The notes under the pieces: model-generated
What the model was told of the DNA's origin: nothing
What the model saw: the letters and a program-made list of their open reading frames with translations, nothing else
The model's database searches: none
Program-made: the position numbers and the translations under genes
NCBI GenBank assembly: GCA_949737515.1
Contig: CATJCP010000207.1
Span: 1 to 34,953, forward strand
Origin: an uncultured Oscillospiraceae bacterium
GTDB lineage: Bacteria > Bacillota > Clostridia > Oscillospirales > Ruminococcaceae
Reading direction: 5' to 3'
DNA length: 34,953 nt
Shown: positions 25,702-34,410 of the stretch, in pieces
Position numbering within the stretch: position 1 is the stretch's first letter
How the letters are laid out: each line of letters begins with the position of its first letter

Positions 25702-26796
25702 TCAAACATTAAAGCGGAATAGGACGATATCCCCGTCCTTCATCACATAATTTTTGCCTTCCTGCCGGACCAGCCCCTTTTCCTTTGCCGCAGACATACT
25801 GCCGCAGGCCATCAAGTCCTCAAAGCTGACGACCTCCGCACAGATAAAGCCCCTCTCAAAATCCGAGTGTATCTTTCCAGCGGCCTGAGGCGCCTTGGTC
25901 CCCTTTTGAATGGTCCAGGCGCGGACCTCCGGTTTGCCTGCAGTCAGATAGCTGATCAGCCCCAATAGACTATAGCTGGCGGTCACCAGCCTGTCCAAAC
26001 CGGATTCGGTCAGGTTCAGCTCAGAGAGGAACATCATCTTATCTTCGGCGGACATATCCGAGACCTCTTCCTCTATCTTGGCACAGATGGGCATGACCTG
26101 GGCATTTTCCGCCTTGGCGATCCTGCACACCTCCTGGTAGAAGGGGTTGGTATCTATGTGGTTGATAAAGTCCTGTTCGCTCATGTTGGCGGCGTAGATC
26201 ACCGGCTTGTTGGAAAGGAGGGACACCTGGGAGATCATTTCCCGCTGCTCCTCTGTGTACTGAAAGCCCCTGGCGGAATTGCCGTCCTCCATATAGGCCT
26301 TCAGCTCCCCAAGAAAATCCAGCTCAGCCAGGTACTTCTTTTCCGCCTTGGCCATTTTGGACACCCGGTCAATGCGGCGGGCCAAAACGTCCAGATCTGC
26401 AAAGATCAGCTCCAGATTGATGGTCTCAATGTCCCGGGACGGGCCGATAGAACCGTCCACATGGATGATCTCATCATCCTCAAAACAGCGGACCACATGG
26501 ACAATCGCGTCCACCTCCCGGATGTTGGCGAGGAATTTGTTTCCCAGCCCTTCCCCTTTGGAGGCTCCCTTGACCAGCCCGGCGATATCCACAAATTCAA
26601 TGACAGCAGGGGTGAATTTATCCGGCTGATACATCTCCGCCAGCTTGTCCAGACGCTTGTCCGGAACAGATACAACGCCCACATTCGGCTCAATGGTGCA
26701 GAAGGGATAATTGGCCGATTCCGCCCCAGCGTTGGTGATCGCGTTAAAAAGCGTGCTTTTCCCCACATTGGGGAGGCCTACCATTCCTAATTTCAT
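25702..26796 (-). CDS. ychF: Ribosome-binding Obg-family ATPase YchF/OLA1
   Basis: A 364-residue P-loop NTPase of the TRAFAC class that prefers ATP. G1 is [10 protein letters not shown]3 is [17 protein letters not shown], and the ATP-specific NxxE-type position lies in [10 protein letters not shown]. The coiled-coil insert ([15 protein letters not shown]) and C-terminal TGS domain ([31 protein letters not shown]) are complete. It binds ribosomes and is linked to stress responses and translation quality. It is a single gene with its own promoter and terminator. Confidence 0.98.
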   Translation of the reverse strand: MKLGMVGLPNVGKSTLFNAITNAGAESANYPFCTIEPNVGVVSVPDKRLDKLAEMYQPDKFTPAVIEFVDIAGLVKGASKGEGLGNKFLANIREVDAIVHVVRCFEDDEIIHVDGSIGPSRDIETINLELIFADLDVLARRIDRVSKMAKAEKKYLAELDFLGELKAYMEDGNSARGFQYTEEQREMISQVSLLSNKPVIYAANMSEQDFINHIDTNPFYQEVCRIAKAENAQVMPICAKIEEEVSDMSAEDKMMFLSELNLTESGLDRLVTASYSLLGLISYLTAGKPEVRAWTIQKGTKAPQAAGKIHSDFERGFICAEVVSFEDLMACGSMSAAKEKGLVRQEGKNYVMKDGDIVLFRFNV

Positions 26797-26860
26797 TTCA
26801 ATACCTCATATCTTACAATTTATTCCTTCTTTCCCCGGAAGCACGGGAAATACACGTTAT

Positions 26861-26888
26861 ATTATAGCAAGTTTTTTTGTTTAGACAA
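26861..26888 (-). promoter_or_regulatory. Promoter of ychF
   Basis: On the minus strand, TTGTCT (26883-26888), a 16-base spacer and TATAAT (26861-26866), about 65 bases before the ychF ATG. Confidence 0.8.
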
Positions 26889-26909
26889 GGGCGAAGGCAA
26901 AATAAAGGC

Positions 26910-27485
26910 CTAAAACCTCAGTAAGGAGAGGAAGCCCAAATGCTCCAGCAAAATTTTAACCCCCATCAATACCAAAACTGCGCCGCCGAACCGCTCTGCA
27001 CGGGATTTGAATTTTACGCCAAAGACATTTCCAACCTTGACCCCCGCCCAGGAGAAAGCGAAGGTCGTCAGACCGATTAAGGAAACTGCCCACAGGATAT
27101 TGACCTGGAGAAAGGCGAAGGTCACCCCAACAGCTAGGGCGTCTATGCTGGTGGCAATGGCCAAAGGAAGCATAGCGCGGAAGGTAAAGGAGGGAGGCAG
27201 TTCATCTTGGTCCTTGTCGAAGGACTCCCGGATCATATTGGCCCCAATAAAGCCCAGAAGTATAAAGGCAATCCAATGGTCATATCTGGTGATCAGGGCC
27301 TGAAACCGGGCTCCCAGCAGAAAACCCAACAGGGGCATAGCGGCCTGAAAACCGCCAAAATACAGCCCTACAATCAGACAATGCCTCAACTCCGCCTTTT
27401 TTACAGAAAGCCCCTTGCAGATCGCCACTGCAAAAGCGTCCATAGACAGTCCAACCGCAATAATGAATAATTCTAAAAAGCTCAT
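26910..27485 (-). CDS. mntP: Manganese efflux pump MntP
   Basis: A 191-residue membrane protein (formerly DUF204) with six predicted helices. The duplicated family motif appears as [15 protein letters not shown] near the N-terminus and [15 protein letters not shown] in the second half; the aspartates are the metal-transport residues. It exports excess Mn2+. I take the ATG at 27485, with AGGAGG at good spacing, since the frame's extension to 27602 lacks an RBS. The gene is preceded by a yybP-ykoY-type Mn2+ riboswitch with terminator, which agrees with the assignment: high Mn2+ switches expression on. Confidence 0.96.
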   Translation of the reverse strand: MSFLELFIIAVGLSMDAFAVAICKGLSVKKAELRHCLIVGLYFGGFQAAMPLLGFLLGARFQALITRYDHWIAFILLGFIGANMIRESFDKDQDELPPSFTFRAMLPLAIATSIDALAVGVTFAFLQVNILWAVSLIGLTTFAFSWAGVKVGNVFGVKFKSRAERFGGAVLVLMGVKILLEHLGFLSLLRF

Positions 27486-27658
27486 GTGTTTGTCCTCCTG
27501 ATGTAAGATGGATATTACAGTTCCACATAAAAATAGAACTGGCGCCGTGAAATTTAGTAAGAAGGCGGACAGGGCGCTGCATTGGCGCCGGTTTCCCGCC
27601 AAAGCCGTTTTTAAGCCACAGCCTCCTCTGTCAAAAGCTGCAGAACCCTTCCTGGCAT

Positions 27659-27800
27659 AAAAAAAGAGACTTATCTGCCGACCAGATAAGTCTCATCATT
27701 TCAAACAAAGCCAGGAGGTCTGAACTCAACCTCCAATCTGTTGACTTGGTTCCGCCCAACCTTAGCGGCCGGACGCTGACTACTCCCTTACTATAATAAA
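27659..27800 (-). promoter_or_regulatory. yybP-ykoY family manganese riboswitch with expression-platform terminator
   Basis: Reading the minus strand from about 27800, the RNA starts AAGGGAGTAG, the conserved 5' element of this class. It continues with a GC-rich arm and AAGTCAACAG, and ends near TTCAGACCTCC. Just after it, GAGACTTATCTG (27683-27694 on the plus strand as its complement) pairs with CAGATAAGTCTC (27666-27677) around a five-base loop, followed by seven Ts: a perfect terminator. In the known mechanism Mn2+ binding stabilises the aptamer and prevents termination. The assignment rests on the core motif, the terminator and the mntP gene downstream; I did not run a covariance model. 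Confidence 0.82.
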
Positions 27801-27801
27801 G

Positions 27802-27830
27802 ATAGTAACATGAACAAGCAAAGAAGTCAA
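27802..27830 (-). promoter_or_regulatory. Promoter of the mntP transcript
   Basis: On the minus strand, TTGACT (27825-27830), a 17-base spacer and TACTAT (27802-27807), placed to start transcription just ahead of the aptamer. Confidence 0.8.
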
Positions 27831-28002
27831 CGCTAACCGGCGGATTTCTCAAACATTTATGGTTTTGCTGATATAATGTTTGTTTTTATACCAGAATTCG
27901 CTTTTGCCCTTGAAAAAAATCCGTCTCTGGAATACAATAAGAGGGATAACTACAAACAAACCGTCCACATTTGCTGGACAGAGAAAGGGTTTGATAACTT
28001 CC

Positions 28003-29214
28003 ATGAAGGATAGACGGATGAAGCTTTTCTTTATTATTATGTTTGTCTTCCACCTTGGGGCTAACTTTGCCCACCCCATTACCCCCACTGTGATCAAAAA
28101 CCTCCAGCTCCACGACTACATGTTTGGCGTTGCCCTGGCTTCCATGATGCTCTCTAATTTCGCCATGTCACCCTTTTGGGGAAAGATCAACACCTATATT
28201 TCCAGCCGCGTTTCCCTGCTGGTCTGCTGCTGCGGTTATGGAGTCGGACAAATCATGTTCGGGCTGGCTAAAACTGAGCTGATGATCATCCTGGCCCGTA
28301 TTTTTGCGGGGGTTTTTACAGGGGGTATATTTGTCAGCTTTCTCACCTATGTGGTCAACGTTTCCCCAGAGGAGCACCGCGCCACCAATCTGATGATCAC
28401 CGCCACCATCCAGAGCGTCGCCAGCGCTTTTGGGTACCTGATCGGCGGCATTCTGGGGGAAATTTCCATTTTTCTGACCTTTATGGTACAGGCGGGAACC
28501 CTGATTGGCGTGGGCATCCTGTTCTTTTTTGTGGTCAAGAAGGACAACTCCCTTTCGGTAAAGGACATTGCCCCCGCTCAGTTTGCCAGGGAAGCCAACC
28601 CCTTTTCCGCCTTCCTGGACAGCCGCAAGTTTATGACCGCTGTATTCGCAGTAGCCTATGCAGTAGTAGCTTTCTCCAATCTGGGGTACTATGCCTATGA
28701 GCAGTGCTTTAATTACTACATAAAGGATCAGTTCGGCTTTACTTCCTCCTATAATGGGGCGATCAAGGCTGTGGTCGGGTTTATCACCCTTGCCGCCAAT
28801 TCGACCGTTTGCCTGTGGCTGATCCGCAAAACGGACAGCAAAAAATCGGTCATACCGGTTCTCCTCTGCTGTGCGGCAGCGGTATTCGGTGTGATCATTG
28901 CGCCAAATATCGCCCTGTTTATGATTATCAACGTGGTATTCTTCGCCTTTAACGCCATCAGCATCCCTGTTGTGCAGAATGTGGTGGCCGACGGAGCGGG
29001 GGAGGGACAGGGAAACCTGGTGATGGGCTTTTACAATGCCATTAAAAACCTGGGGGGAATTATCGGCTCCCTGACCGCCGGGGTTATTTACAGCTCCGGC
29101 CCCAAGCTGGCCTTTGTGTTTGCCTGCGCCGCTTTCCTTCTGTCCGCTGTCTTTGCTTTTATCTATATGAAGTGCGGCGGGGTGAAAAAAGAGGCCCCTA
29201 AGGCAAGCTCCTGA
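28003..29214 (+). CDS. MFS transporter
   Basis: A 403-residue major-facilitator protein with about twelve membrane segments. The first half contains the loop 2-3 region AMSPFWGKINTYISSRVSLLV, a variant of the MFS A-motif. There are many acidic/basic loop pairs and no N-terminal signal. The closest style is drug or small-molecule exporters, but substrate is unknown. Start uncertain: ATG 28003 leaves a basic KDRR start but has AAAGGG at 13 bases. ATG 28018 has AAGGA at seven bases and is equally possible. The frame's extension to 27880 runs over non-coding sequence. A terminator follows. Confidence 0.9.
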   Translation: MKDRRMKLFFIIMFVFHLGANFAHPITPTVIKNLQLHDYMFGVALASMMLSNFAMSPFWGKINTYISSRVSLLVCCCGYGVGQIMFGLAKTELMIILARIFAGVFTGGIFVSFLTYVVNVSPEEHRATNLMITATIQSVASAFGYLIGGILGEISIFLTFMVQAGTLIGVGILFFFVVKKDNSLSVKDIAPAQFAREANPFSAFLDSRKFMTAVFAVAYAVVAFSNLGYYAYEQCFNYYIKDQFGFTSSYNGAIKAVVGFITLAANSTVCLWLIRKTDSKKSVIPVLLCCAAAVFGVIIAPNIALFMIINVVFFAFNAISIPVVQNVVADGAGEGQGNLVMGFYNAIKNLGGIIGSLTAGVIYSSGPKLAFVFACAAFLLSAVFAFIYMKCGGVKKEAPKASS

Positions 29215-29219
29215 CAATA

Positions 29220-29254
29220 CAAATAGGGCGGCCCCCTTAGGACCGCCCTATTTG
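29220..29254. terminator. Bidirectional terminator between the MFS gene and the DUF4870 gene
   Basis: CAAATAGGGCGG (29220-29231) and CCGCCCTATTTG (29243-29254) are perfect inverted copies, with CTTCTTT on the plus side and A-rich sequence on the other. It is shared by the convergent genes. Confidence 0.85.
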
Positions 29255-29277
29255 CTTCTTTGGAAGAACGTCATTAC

Positions 29278-29601
29278 TTATTTATAAATTTTGATGCTTC
29301 CAATGAGAGGCAGGGGCTTTACTTCCCCTTTGACGCAGTTGACGATGCCCATGATCGCAAACACAAAGGTGACGATTCCCAGAATGCCGATGATGCTGAC
29401 AAACTGGGCGAGGATGTTGATGATCACTTCAATGATGAACAGAACAATCCCCTGGTTCACATGGAAGCGGCAAAACACAGAATCTTTTCTTGCCAGCATG
29501 GGGATGAGGAAAAAGATGCCAAAGTAGCTGAGAATTGCAAGGTACTTGTTTGCCTGGATATCTTCGTCGGAAGGCTGGACAATGATCGGATCTTCTGCCA
29601 T
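29278..29601 (-). CDS. Small membrane protein, DUF4870/Tic20-like
   Basis: A 107-residue protein with the family pattern: a short hydrophilic start (SDEDIQANKYLAILSYFGIFFLIPMLA), the strongly conserved FCRFHVNQGIVLFIIEV, and two further membrane segments ending GIVNCVKGEVKPLPLIGSIKIYK. These proteins are widespread small membrane proteins; function is not established. AAAGGAG precedes the ATG at 29601. An extension to 29649 is not needed. Confidence 0.88.
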   Translation of the reverse strand: MAEDPIIVQPSDEDIQANKYLAILSYFGIFFLIPMLARKDSVFCRFHVNQGIVLFIIEVIINILAQFVSIIGILGIVTFVFAIMGIVNCVKGEVKPLPLIGSIKIYK

Positions 29602-29805
29602 AGAGAAACAACTCCTTTGTAAGTATAAAATATTGTCTTTATTATACATGATCTTCGCCCTATTGTCTATGGTTTTTTGACTAAATTATGAATTATTTTG
29701 GTGTAAAACGTTGGATTGCTGATTTTAACTAAATTCATCCTTAAAAAAATGCTTTTCTCACTGCTCATAGGCATCGTGGGGGACAAGCCATCCACAGCCG
29801 TCCGT

Positions 29806-32800
29806 TTACTCCAGGATCTCCATCAGCTGCTCCCCGCTCATCCGCATAATCGCCCCATCCGCATCCCCTGCCTGGATGACCGATTCCGCCAGCTCCTGTT
29901 TGGCCTCCTGCATCCTGCAGATCTTTTCTTCAATGGTATCCCTGGCAATGAGCTTATAGACCTGCACGCTGTTTTTCTGCCCGATCCGGTAGGCCCGGTC
30001 GGTCGCCTGGTTCTGGGCCGAAAGGTTCCACCATGGGTCATAGTGTATCACCACGTCCGCAGCGGTCAGGTTCAGCCCTGTCCCTCCGGCTTTCAGGGAG
30101 ATGAGAAATACATCCGTGTCGTCCCGGTTGAACTGGCTGACCATTTTGGCCCGGTTCTCCTGGGAGGTGGAGCCCTTCAGAGTAAAATACCGTATCCCCT
30201 CTTTTTCCAGCCGCTTTTCCAAAATGGAGAGCATGGAGGTAAACTGGGAAAAGAGCAAAACTTTATGCCCTCCCTCCCTGGCGGACTGGATCAGCTCAAT
30301 ACAGACGTCTTCTTTGGCCCCGTTGCCCTCGTAGTTCTCCAGACAAAGGGAGGGATCACAGCAGAGCTGCCGCAGACGAGTCAGCATAGAGAGAAAGATA
30401 ATCCGGTTTCCGGCATTGGGTGCTGTCATATCCTCCTCAATCTGGCGGCGCGCCTGGGCAGCATAGGCCAGATAGACCTTCCTCTGCTCGGAGGACATGG
30501 CGGCGTAGAGTACGGTCTCTGTTTTGCTGGGAAGCTCCTTCAGGACCTCCTTTTTCATTCGCCGCAGCACAAAGGGCAGGACCATTTTGCTCAGCTGCTC
30601 CAAGGCGTTTTGATCCATGGACTTTACAATGGGCATCTCGAATTTTTCCCGGAAACGGTGGTAATTGTACAGAAAGCCGGGCATCAGAAAATCAAAAATA
30701 CTCCAAAGCTCACTCAGACAGTTTTCCACCGGCGTTCCGGTGAGGGCGAACCGCTGGCTGCTTTTAATGGCCTTTACCGCCTTGGCGTTTTGGGTGGTGT
30801 GATTTTTGATGTACTGCGCCTCGTCGATAATATGATAGTGAAACGAATAATCCTCATAGAGAGGCACATCCCGTTTCAGGAGGTCATAGGAGGTGACAGC
30901 CACGTCGTATTGATCCAAATAGGATATCTCCTCCCGCCGCTGGTTGGTATCGCCGGTGACGGCAAGCACCCTCAGGGAGGGGGCGAACCTCCGAAGCTCG
31001 CTCTCCCAGTTGTACACTAGGGAGGTGGGGCACACCACCAGGGACGGACTGCGCTCCTCCCCCGCCTCCTCCCGGTAGGAGAGCAGCAGGGCAATCACCT
31101 GGAGGGTCTTCCCCAGGCCCATATCGTCTGCCAGGATTCCCCCAAAGTGGTACGCCTCCATGGTCCGCAGCCAGCGGAACCCCACCTTCTGATAGTTGCG
31201 CAGGATGTGCTCCAGGCTCTCGGGGATCTCAAATTCGCTGTCTTCCACTGCCCGCATCTCCCGAACCAGGTTGCGGTAATACCGGTCCCGGCTGAGGATA
31301 ATGTCCTCCTGGCCGCTGAGCACCCGGTCCAGGTACAGCGCCCGATACTGGGGGATGTGGACCGCACGTTCCCGCAGCTGTTCCTTTGTCAGGTCCAGCC
31401 CATCCACAAGCTGGGAAAGTCCGCTGAAGGCATTGTCCTCCAGCTGCATGAACCGCCCGTCTGTCAGGCGGTAGTACTTCTGCCCCATGCGGTAGGCGTT
31501 CAGAACCTCCATCAGCTCTTCCAATGGGAATTCCCCAGTGTCAATCTCCATCTCCAGCAGATCGCTGTCCATCCGTACCCCTACGGAAACATGGGCCGGC
31601 GGCAGCATCCCGATGCTGGTAAAGCGGTCTGTCACATGGACTGTGGCTGCCTGCATCAACACCGGAAGCCCCTCGGAGATAAACTGGTATATCTCCTTGT
31701 CGTCCCCCTCCAGGTAAAGGCGGCTGTGATCATCCTCAATGTAAGGGAAATACCTTTGGGTTAGGATCTTCATCTTAAATTCACCCCGGCGATCCCGCTT
31801 CCCTTTGATTTTCGGCTGGCCTTCGCCGTATGGGTTCAGCTCCTCCTCCCCATACCGGTACACCACCTTGGCGGTAATGCGGGAGCGGCTGGGGGCGTCC
31901 AGAAAGAATTCCGCCTCCAGGGGATCGGGAAAAAACATCTCCATCTGGTCCAGGTCCCCTGTAAAATTTAAAAGATCCCGCACTGCCGGGAGCACCACAC
32001 TGCAAAAGGACGGCATATCCTTGTGGGCGATGTACAGGTATCCCTCCGCCCGCTCCAACGCCTCCAAAAAGTCCCTGGCCCTTTGGGTAAAGGACGCTGT
32101 GCAGCAATAGAGGGAATCCCTCAGCAGCAGATAGCAGTGCTCCTCCCCATGGAACATCCGGTAGTCCTGCGAGCTGAACGTAAAGCCGGAGGAGGACCAC
32201 CGCACCGATACCTCCAGAGGGGGATCCCCCAAAACCGGGGTGAATTCGTCCTCCCCATTCTTCCCATCCTGGCGGTACAGCAGGGGCTGGCTTCGGGCAG
32301 CATACATTTCGAACAGTTGGTCCAGCGCCGACGGCGACAGGAGGAGATATCTTTTATCCGCCATCATACCAGCGGCACGGGAACGGAACCGCAGAAAATC
32401 CTTGTACTTGTCCATCACAAATTTCACCAGCGGCTGGCATTCCGGGACAAAGGAGTCCATGTGGTGTATGACCTCCAGGTTTTTCCCGTAAGCCTCGGTC
32501 CGCCGGTTTTCCATATTCCAACAGAATTTATCAATATCCTTGACAATATACTGGCGGCGGTTTCCCAGGGTCATATACAGCTGAAGGCTTTTGGAGGAAT
32601 CGGAGGACAGGCACAGGCGCACGGTCAGTTTCTCCTCTCTTTGAAGCGAACTGGCCAGAACCTGGCCGTCCTCCTCGCTGCTGTAGCGCTCCATCATGCG
32701 GATGGCGTGGTAGTCTGTCCTGCGGGGGGAGTCTGGAAAATCGCCCGGCTCTTTTTTCTTCAGCAGCTGGGAGGCAATTCCCACCGTTTGTATTTTCTGC

Positions 32801-33093
32801 TCGTCGCTATACCGCAGCAGCAGCGCCACACCGTGGCGGCACAAACCCATGGCGCCGCGGGCCTTTTTACAGCCGCACTGGAACCATACCGGCCTGTCGC
32901 CCTCAATCCCTACAACGACGCTGTAGGACTGCTGGGCGCGGTCAAGGACCTCTGAGGACACAACAGTCTGTCCCTGTTGGTTCTGGGAGCAGCGGAAGGA
33001 GTAGATCCCCTTTGCCTGGTAATCCTGATACCCCTCTGAAAAATCTGATAGCCCTGCCGCGAGCTGCTTGATCACCGAGACGGAAATCGACAT
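29806..33093 (-). CDS. SNF2/Rad54-family helicase-like ATPase with SWIM zinc finger
   Basis: A 1095-residue superfamily 2 ATPase. Near the N-terminus is an intact SWIM finger (CGCKKARGAMGLCRHG). A long bacterial SNF2-associated region follows, then the motor: motif I ILADDMGLGKTLQ, motif II IIDEAQYIKN, motif III ALTGTPVENC, and in the second RecA lobe SLKAGGTGLNLTAAD (V) and QATDRAYRIGQ (VI). Such proteins translocate on double-stranded DNA and remodel protein-DNA complexes. Homologues can be housekeeping or part of defence systems. No defence partner is adjacent here, so I read it as a stand-alone gene. AAAGGGGGG lies before the ATG at 33093. Confidence 0.96.
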   Translation of the reverse strand: MSISVSVIKQLAAGLSDFSEGYQDYQAKGIYSFRCSQNQQGQTVVSSEVLDRAQQSYSVVVGIEGDRPVWFQCGCKKARGAMGLCRHGVALLLRYSDEQKIQTVGIASQLLKKKEPGDFPDSPRRTDYHAIRMMERYSSEEDGQVLASSLQREEKLTVRLCLSSDSSKSLQLYMTLGNRRQYIVKDIDKFCWNMENRRTEAYGKNLEVIHHMDSFVPECQPLVKFVMDKYKDFLRFRSRAAGMMADKRYLLLSPSALDQLFEMYAARSQPLLYRQDGKNGEDEFTPVLGDPPLEVSVRWSSSGFTFSSQDYRMFHGEEHCYLLLRDSLYCCTASFTQRARDFLEALERAEGYLYIAHKDMPSFCSVVLPAVRDLLNFTGDLDQMEMFFPDPLEAEFFLDAPSRSRITAKVVYRYGEEELNPYGEGQPKIKGKRDRRGEFKMKILTQRYFPYIEDDHSRLYLEGDDKEIYQFISEGLPVLMQAATVHVTDRFTSIGMLPPAHVSVGVRMDSDLLEMEIDTGEFPLEELMEVLNAYRMGQKYYRLTDGRFMQLEDNAFSGLSQLVDGLDLTKEQLRERAVHIPQYRALYLDRVLSGQEDIILSRDRYYRNLVREMRAVEDSEFEIPESLEHILRNYQKVGFRWLRTMEAYHFGGILADDMGLGKTLQVIALLLSYREEAGEERSPSLVVCPTSLVYNWESELRRFAPSLRVLAVTGDTNQRREEISYLDQYDVAVTSYDLLKRDVPLYEDYSFHYHIIDEAQYIKNHTTQNAKAVKAIKSSQRFALTGTPVENCLSELWSIFDFLMPGFLYNYHRFREKFEMPIVKSMDQNALEQLSKMVLPFVLRRMKKEVLKELPSKTETVLYAAMSSEQRKVYLAYAAQARRQIEEDMTAPNAGNRIIFLSMLTRLRQLCCDPSLCLENYEGNGAKEDVCIELIQSAREGGHKVLLFSQFTSMLSILEKRLEKEGIRYFTLKGSTSQENRAKMVSQFNRDDTDVFLISLKAGGTGLNLTAADVVIHYDPWWNLSAQNQATDRAYRIGQKNSVQVYKLIARDTIEEKICRMQEAKQELAESVIQAGDADGAIMRMSGEQLMEILE

Positions 33094-33136
33094 TGATCTG
33101 ACCCCCCTTTACTGACGTTTCAGTTGCTATTTTTTT

Positions 33137-33165
33137 ATTGTACCATGGGGAAGGGATTCCCGCAA
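33137..33165 (-). promoter_or_regulatory. Promoter of the SNF2 gene
   Basis: On the minus strand, TTGCGG (33160-33165), a 17-base spacer and TACAAT (33137-33142), about 45 bases before the ATG. Confidence 0.6.
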
Positions 33166-33184
33166 GTCAATGAAAAGAGAAAAA

Positions 33185-33213
33185 TTGACAAGCTCTCCCT
33201 GCTGTGCTACACT
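33185..33213 (+). promoter_or_regulatory. Promoter of the DUF5131 gene
   Basis: TTGACA (33185-33190), a 17-base spacer and TACACT (33208-33213), divergent from the SNF2 promoter. The leader before the ATG is about 120 bases. Confidence 0.75.
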
Positions 33214-33337
33214 TGACCCATATCATAGCAACTAAGACCTGATGCCTCTGGATACAGCAGGTCCTATTGAGCTCACCGCTTATTTAATCCTTTCCGAAAA
33301 CTTCTGTCCTCTCTGCCTTTACAGGAGGGATTGCTTT

Positions 33338-34072
33338 ATGGCAGAATGGAACCTTTGGCACGGCTGCCATAAAATCAGCCCTGGATGCCAGCACTGTTAT
33401 GTTTACCGGATGGATTCCCGCTACCAGCGGGACAGCTCCCACGCCTATAAAACCGCTGACTTTGACCTTCCCATCCGCAAAAAACGCCAGGGCGGCTATA
33501 AGATTCCCCCAGGGGAGATCGTCTACACCTGCTTTACCTCCGACTTCTTTTTGGAGGACGCAGATCCCTGGCGGCCGGAGGCCTGGGAGATGATCCGCCT
33601 CCGCCAGGACCTTCATTTTCTCTTTATCACCAAGCGTATCCACCGCTTTTACAGCGCCGTCCCCTCTGATTGGGGGGACGGATATGACAATGTAACCATC
33701 TGCTGCACCGTTGAAAACCAAAACCGGGCGGACTACCGCCTTCCCATTTTTCTGGAAGCCCCTATCCGCCATAAGCAGATTGTCTGTGAACCCTTGTTGG
33801 AGGCTGTGGACCTTTCCCGCTACCTGGGCGGATGGATCGAAGGGCTGGTCGCAGGGGGGGAATCCGGCGAAGAGGCGAGGCTGTGCCGCTTTTCCTGGAT
33901 TCTGTCCCTGCGGGAGCAGTGCCGCGGCGCAGGAGTCCCCTTTCACTTTAAGCAGACAGGGGCAAGGTTTGAAAAGGATGGGAAGCTTTACCATATCCCC
34001 CGGCGCGACCAGCACCGGCAGGCGTCCCAGGCCGGCATCGACTGGAACTGGAGCTGGAGAATAGAAACCTGA
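33338..34072 (+). CDS. DUF5131 / phage Gp37-Gp68 family protein
   Basis: A 244-residue member of the family first seen in mycobacteriophages but common in bacterial chromosomes. The N-terminal WNLWHGCHKISPGCQHCYVYRM is the family signature; its Cys spacing (C-x6-C-x2-C) resembles a variant iron-sulfur site, possibly radical-SAM-like. Later conserved blocks are YTCFTSDFF, FITKRIHRF, TICCTVENQNRADYRLP, VCEPLLEAVDL, VAGGESG and FHFKQTGARF. Function is unknown. The ATG at 33338 follows AGGAGGG at good spacing; an upstream in-frame ATG at 33242 has none. It is divergent from the SNF2 gene. Confidence 0.93.
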   Translation: MAEWNLWHGCHKISPGCQHCYVYRMDSRYQRDSSHAYKTADFDLPIRKKRQGGYKIPPGEIVYTCFTSDFFLEDADPWRPEAWEMIRLRQDLHFLFITKRIHRFYSAVPSDWGDGYDNVTICCTVENQNRADYRLPIFLEAPIRHKQIVCEPLLEAVDLSRYLGGWIEGLVAGGESGEEARLCRFSWILSLREQCRGAGVPFHFKQTGARFEKDGKLYHIPRRDQHRQASQAGIDWNWSWRIET

Positions 34073-34286
34073 GATGGATTTCTGTGGCGCAGAAAACTGG
34101 ATAAACGCGCCGGATTCCGGTATGCCGCCGGCAGCAGATTAAAAAATCCAGTCGAATTTTCCATTGACCAAATATGCCTCTCCTGCATATAATAACAGGA
34201 GAAAAGCCGATGCTGCCCCCCGCATTACGGCTTTCGCAAAAGTAGACCGCACCAAATCCTCAACAGGTTTTTGGGCGGTTTTCTTA

Positions 34287-34315
34287 TTGACATAACACAA
34301 GATATTGTGTATGAT
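34287..34315 (+). promoter_or_regulatory. Promoter of nrdD
   Basis: TTGACA (34287-34292), a 17-base spacer and TATGAT (34310-34315). The first NrdR box lies within the spacer. Confidence 0.85.
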
Positions 34316-34342
34316 AATATTATAAAACACTACAATTTGTGT
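34295..34342 (+). promoter_or_regulatory. Tandem NrdR boxes
   Basis: ACACAAGATATTGTGT (34295-34310) and ACACTACAATTTGTGT (34327-34342) start 32 bases apart, about three helical turns, the known arrangement for the NrdR repressor. Both are near-palindromic and fit the AC-rich/GT-rich box consensus. NrdR represses ribonucleotide reductase genes when dATP is high. Confidence 0.88.
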
Positions 34343-34410
34343 TTCAGTCGTACCAGTTTCTAAGAGCAAAAATCTCTGCATCCATAGAAAGGCGGGTCGG
34401 TAGACAAACT

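Noticed and set aside
28168..29217. 349-codon open frame on the minus strand
   Set aside because: Antisense shadow of the MFS transporter; composition rich in Gly, His and Lys with no domain.
29716..31020. 434-codon open frame on the plus strand
   Set aside because: Antisense to the SNF2 gene, whose motifs are complete; no RBS and no recognisable domain.
29806..34072. SNF2 ATPase plus DUF5131 as a defence island
   Set aside because: The genes are divergent with separate promoters, and there is no nuclease, methyltransferase or other defence partner nearby; evidence is too thin to call a system.
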